Below are positions 5,072-6,282 of a stretch of DNA of 6,282 bases, in pieces. This DNA is from RGUW01 sp049421025 (GTDB taxonomy: Bacteria; Cyanobacteriota; Cyanobacteriia; PCC-6307; Cyanobiaceae). The stretch lies in the NCBI GenBank assembly GCA_049421025.1, contig JBMSMG010000086.1, forward strand, positions 1 to 6,282, read 5' to 3'. The first letter of the stretch is position 1, and the number at the start of each line of letters is the position of its first letter. The notes beneath the pieces are model-generated. The model saw only the letters and a list, made by a program, of their open reading frames with translations, made no database searches and was not told the origin of the DNA. The translations under genes and the position numbers were made by a program.

Positions 5072-6282
5072 ATGGGTCAGGCCCCAACCATTGAGTCAGT
5101 GCTGCAGGAAGAGCGGCTGTTCGGGCCACCGGCAGAGCTGGCCGCCAGCGCCCGCATTGGCTCGATGGAGGCCTACAAGGCCCTGTGCGCCAAGGCCGAG
5201 GCCGACCCCGATGGCTTTTGGGGTGAGTTGGCCCGCCGCGAGTTGCACTGGTTCAAGCCCTTTGACACGGTGCTCGACTGGAGCAACCCGCCCTTTGCCC
5301 GTTGGTTTGAAGGCGGCACCACCAACCTCAGCTTCAACTGCCTGGACCGGCACCTCAGCGGGCCCCGCGCCGACAAGACCGCGTTGATCTGGGAAGGAGA
5401 ACCCGGCGACACCCGCACCTTCACCTACCGCCAGCTGCACGCCGAGGTCTGCAAGGCGGCCAATGCGCTCAAAGCCCTGGGCATCGGCAAGGGGGATCTG
5501 GTGGCCCTCTACATGCCGATGATCCCTGAGGCGGCCATCGCCATGCTGGCCTGCGCCCGCATCGGCGCGCCCCATTCGGTGGTGTTTGGTGGCTTTTCGG
5601 CCGACGCCCTGCGCGACCGGCTGATCGATGGCGAAGCCAAGCTCGTGATCACCGCCGACGGCGGCTTCCGCAAGGACAGCCCCGTGCCGCTCAAGCCCGC
5701 GGTTGATGAGGCCCTGTCTGCCAATGGCGGCGCCCCCAGCGTCGAGCATGTGCTGGTGGTGCAGCGCATCAACAGCGGCTGCGCCATGAGCAGCGGGCGC
5801 GATGTGTGGTGGCATGAGCTGGTCGAGGCCCAGAGCGCGGACTGCCCCGCCGAGCCGATGGCCAGCGAAGACCGCCTGTTTGTGCTGTACACCTCCGGCT
5901 CAACCGGAAAGCCCAAAGGAGTGGTGCACACCACCGCCGGCTACAACCTCTGGGCCCACCTCACCTTCCAGTGGATCTTTGACATTCGCGACGACGACAT
6001 TCACTGGTGCACAGCCGATGTGGGCTGGATCACCGGGCACAGCTACATCGTCTACGGCCCCTTGTCGAACGGCGCCACGACGCTCATGTACGAAGGTGCG
6101 CCGCGCCCCAGCAAGCCCGGCGCCTTCTGGGAGGTGATCCAGAAGCACCACTGCACGATCTTCTACACGGCTCCAACCGCGATCCGCGCCTTCATGAAGA
6201 GCGGCCGCACCGTGCCCGATCAGTACGACATGGGCAGCCTGCGGATCCTTGGAACTGTCGGCGAGCCGATCAATCCCGAAGC
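5072..6282 (+). CDS. acs: Acetyl-CoA synthetase (AMP-forming), 3' truncated
   Basis: Open from ATG 5072 to the window end: 403 codons of a protein usually about 650 residues, so the rest of the AMP-binding domain and the whole C-terminal lid domain are outside. The enzyme activates acetate with ATP to acetyl-AMP and passes it to CoA, in the cytoplasm. Seen: the N-terminal Acs segment FDTVLDWSNPPFARWF, the NCLDRHL block, the ATP-binding loop YTSGSTGKPKG (residues 273-283), the Acs-typical DVGWITGHSY block starting at 316, and GTVGEPINPE at 394-403. These last wordings separate Acs from long-chain acyl-CoA synthetases. The start is fixed because an in-frame TGA at 5048-5050 lies upstream and ATG 5072 is the first start codon after it; no clear Shine-Dalgarno precedes it. 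The regulatory lysine of Acs enzymes near the C-terminus cannot be examined here. Propionyl-CoA synthetase is a less likely alternative. Confidence 0.95.
   Translation, partial: MGQAPTIESVLQEERLFGPPAELAASARIGSMEAYKALCAKAEADPDGFWGELARRELHWFKPFDTVLDWSNPPFARWFEGGTTNLSFNCLDRHLSGPRADKTALIWEGEPGDTRTFTYRQLHAEVCKAANALKALGIGKGDLVALYMPMIPEAAIAMLACARIGAPHSVVFGGFSADALRDRLIDGEAKLVITADGGFRKDSPVPLKPAVDEALSANGGAPSVEHVLVVQRINSGCAMSSGRDVWWHELVEAQSADCPAEPMASEDRLFVLYTSGSTGKPKGVVHTTAGYNLWAHLTFQWIFDIRDDDIHWCTADVGWITGHSYIVYGPLSNGATTLMYEGAPRPSKPGAFWEVIQKHHCTIFYTAPTAIRAFMKSGRTVPDQYDMGSLRILGTVGEPINPE

Noticed and set aside
5096..5815. A 239-codon open frame on the - strand inside acs.
   Set aside because: It lies wholly opposite conserved Acs sequence, its composition is what GC-rich antisense frames give, and I recognise no domain in it. 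Similar long shadow frames occur opposite comB, murI and the amidase gene.

Overview
The window reads as ordinary, gene-dense, high-GC chromosomal DNA from a cyanobacterium, most likely a picocyanobacterium of the Synechococcus/Cyanobium/Prochlorococcus group. The reasons are the protein types and their order (ComB-like phosphatase, Nit1-type amidase, AMIN-amidase, glutamate racemase, solanesyl-type prenyl synthase, HAD phosphatase, acetyl-CoA synthetase), the wording of the Sds and Acs proteins, and the absence by eye of any perfect GCGATCGC (HIP1) octamer. The taxonomic call is inference from recalled family resemblance; no search was run.

Layout. Positions 1-4297 carry five genes in a row on the + strand: the 3' part of a comB-like gene (1-471), a carbon-nitrogen hydrolase (514-1332), a secreted N-acetylmuramoyl-L-alanine amidase (1351-2454), murI (2451-3284, sharing an ATGA overlap with the amidase) and a long-chain polyprenyl diphosphate synthase (3326-4297). 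Gaps are -4 to 42 bases and no terminator is visible between them, so they could form one transcription unit. A HAD hydrolase on the - strand (4298-4966) converges on the prenyl synthase with no intergenic base at all: the two stop codons together form TGATCA. A 105-base gap (4967-5071) then separates the HAD gene from a divergent acetyl-CoA synthetase gene, which runs off the window end (5072-6282). That gap holds two small dyads and is the only substantial non-coding stretch.

How the genes fit together. The amidase and MurI are the clear functional pair: one cuts peptidoglycan stem peptides from the glycan, the other makes D-glutamate for new stem peptides. Sds makes the long prenyl tail used for plastoquinone. 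The Nit1-type amidase is probably a metabolite-repair enzyme. Acs activates acetate. ComB is the least understood, because its textbook pathway (coenzyme M) is not expected in a cyanobacterium. No mobile element, CRISPR array, RNA gene or phage signature was seen, and I found no convincing new system; the findings below are modest and concern gene borders, the divergent control region and enzymes of uncertain substrate.
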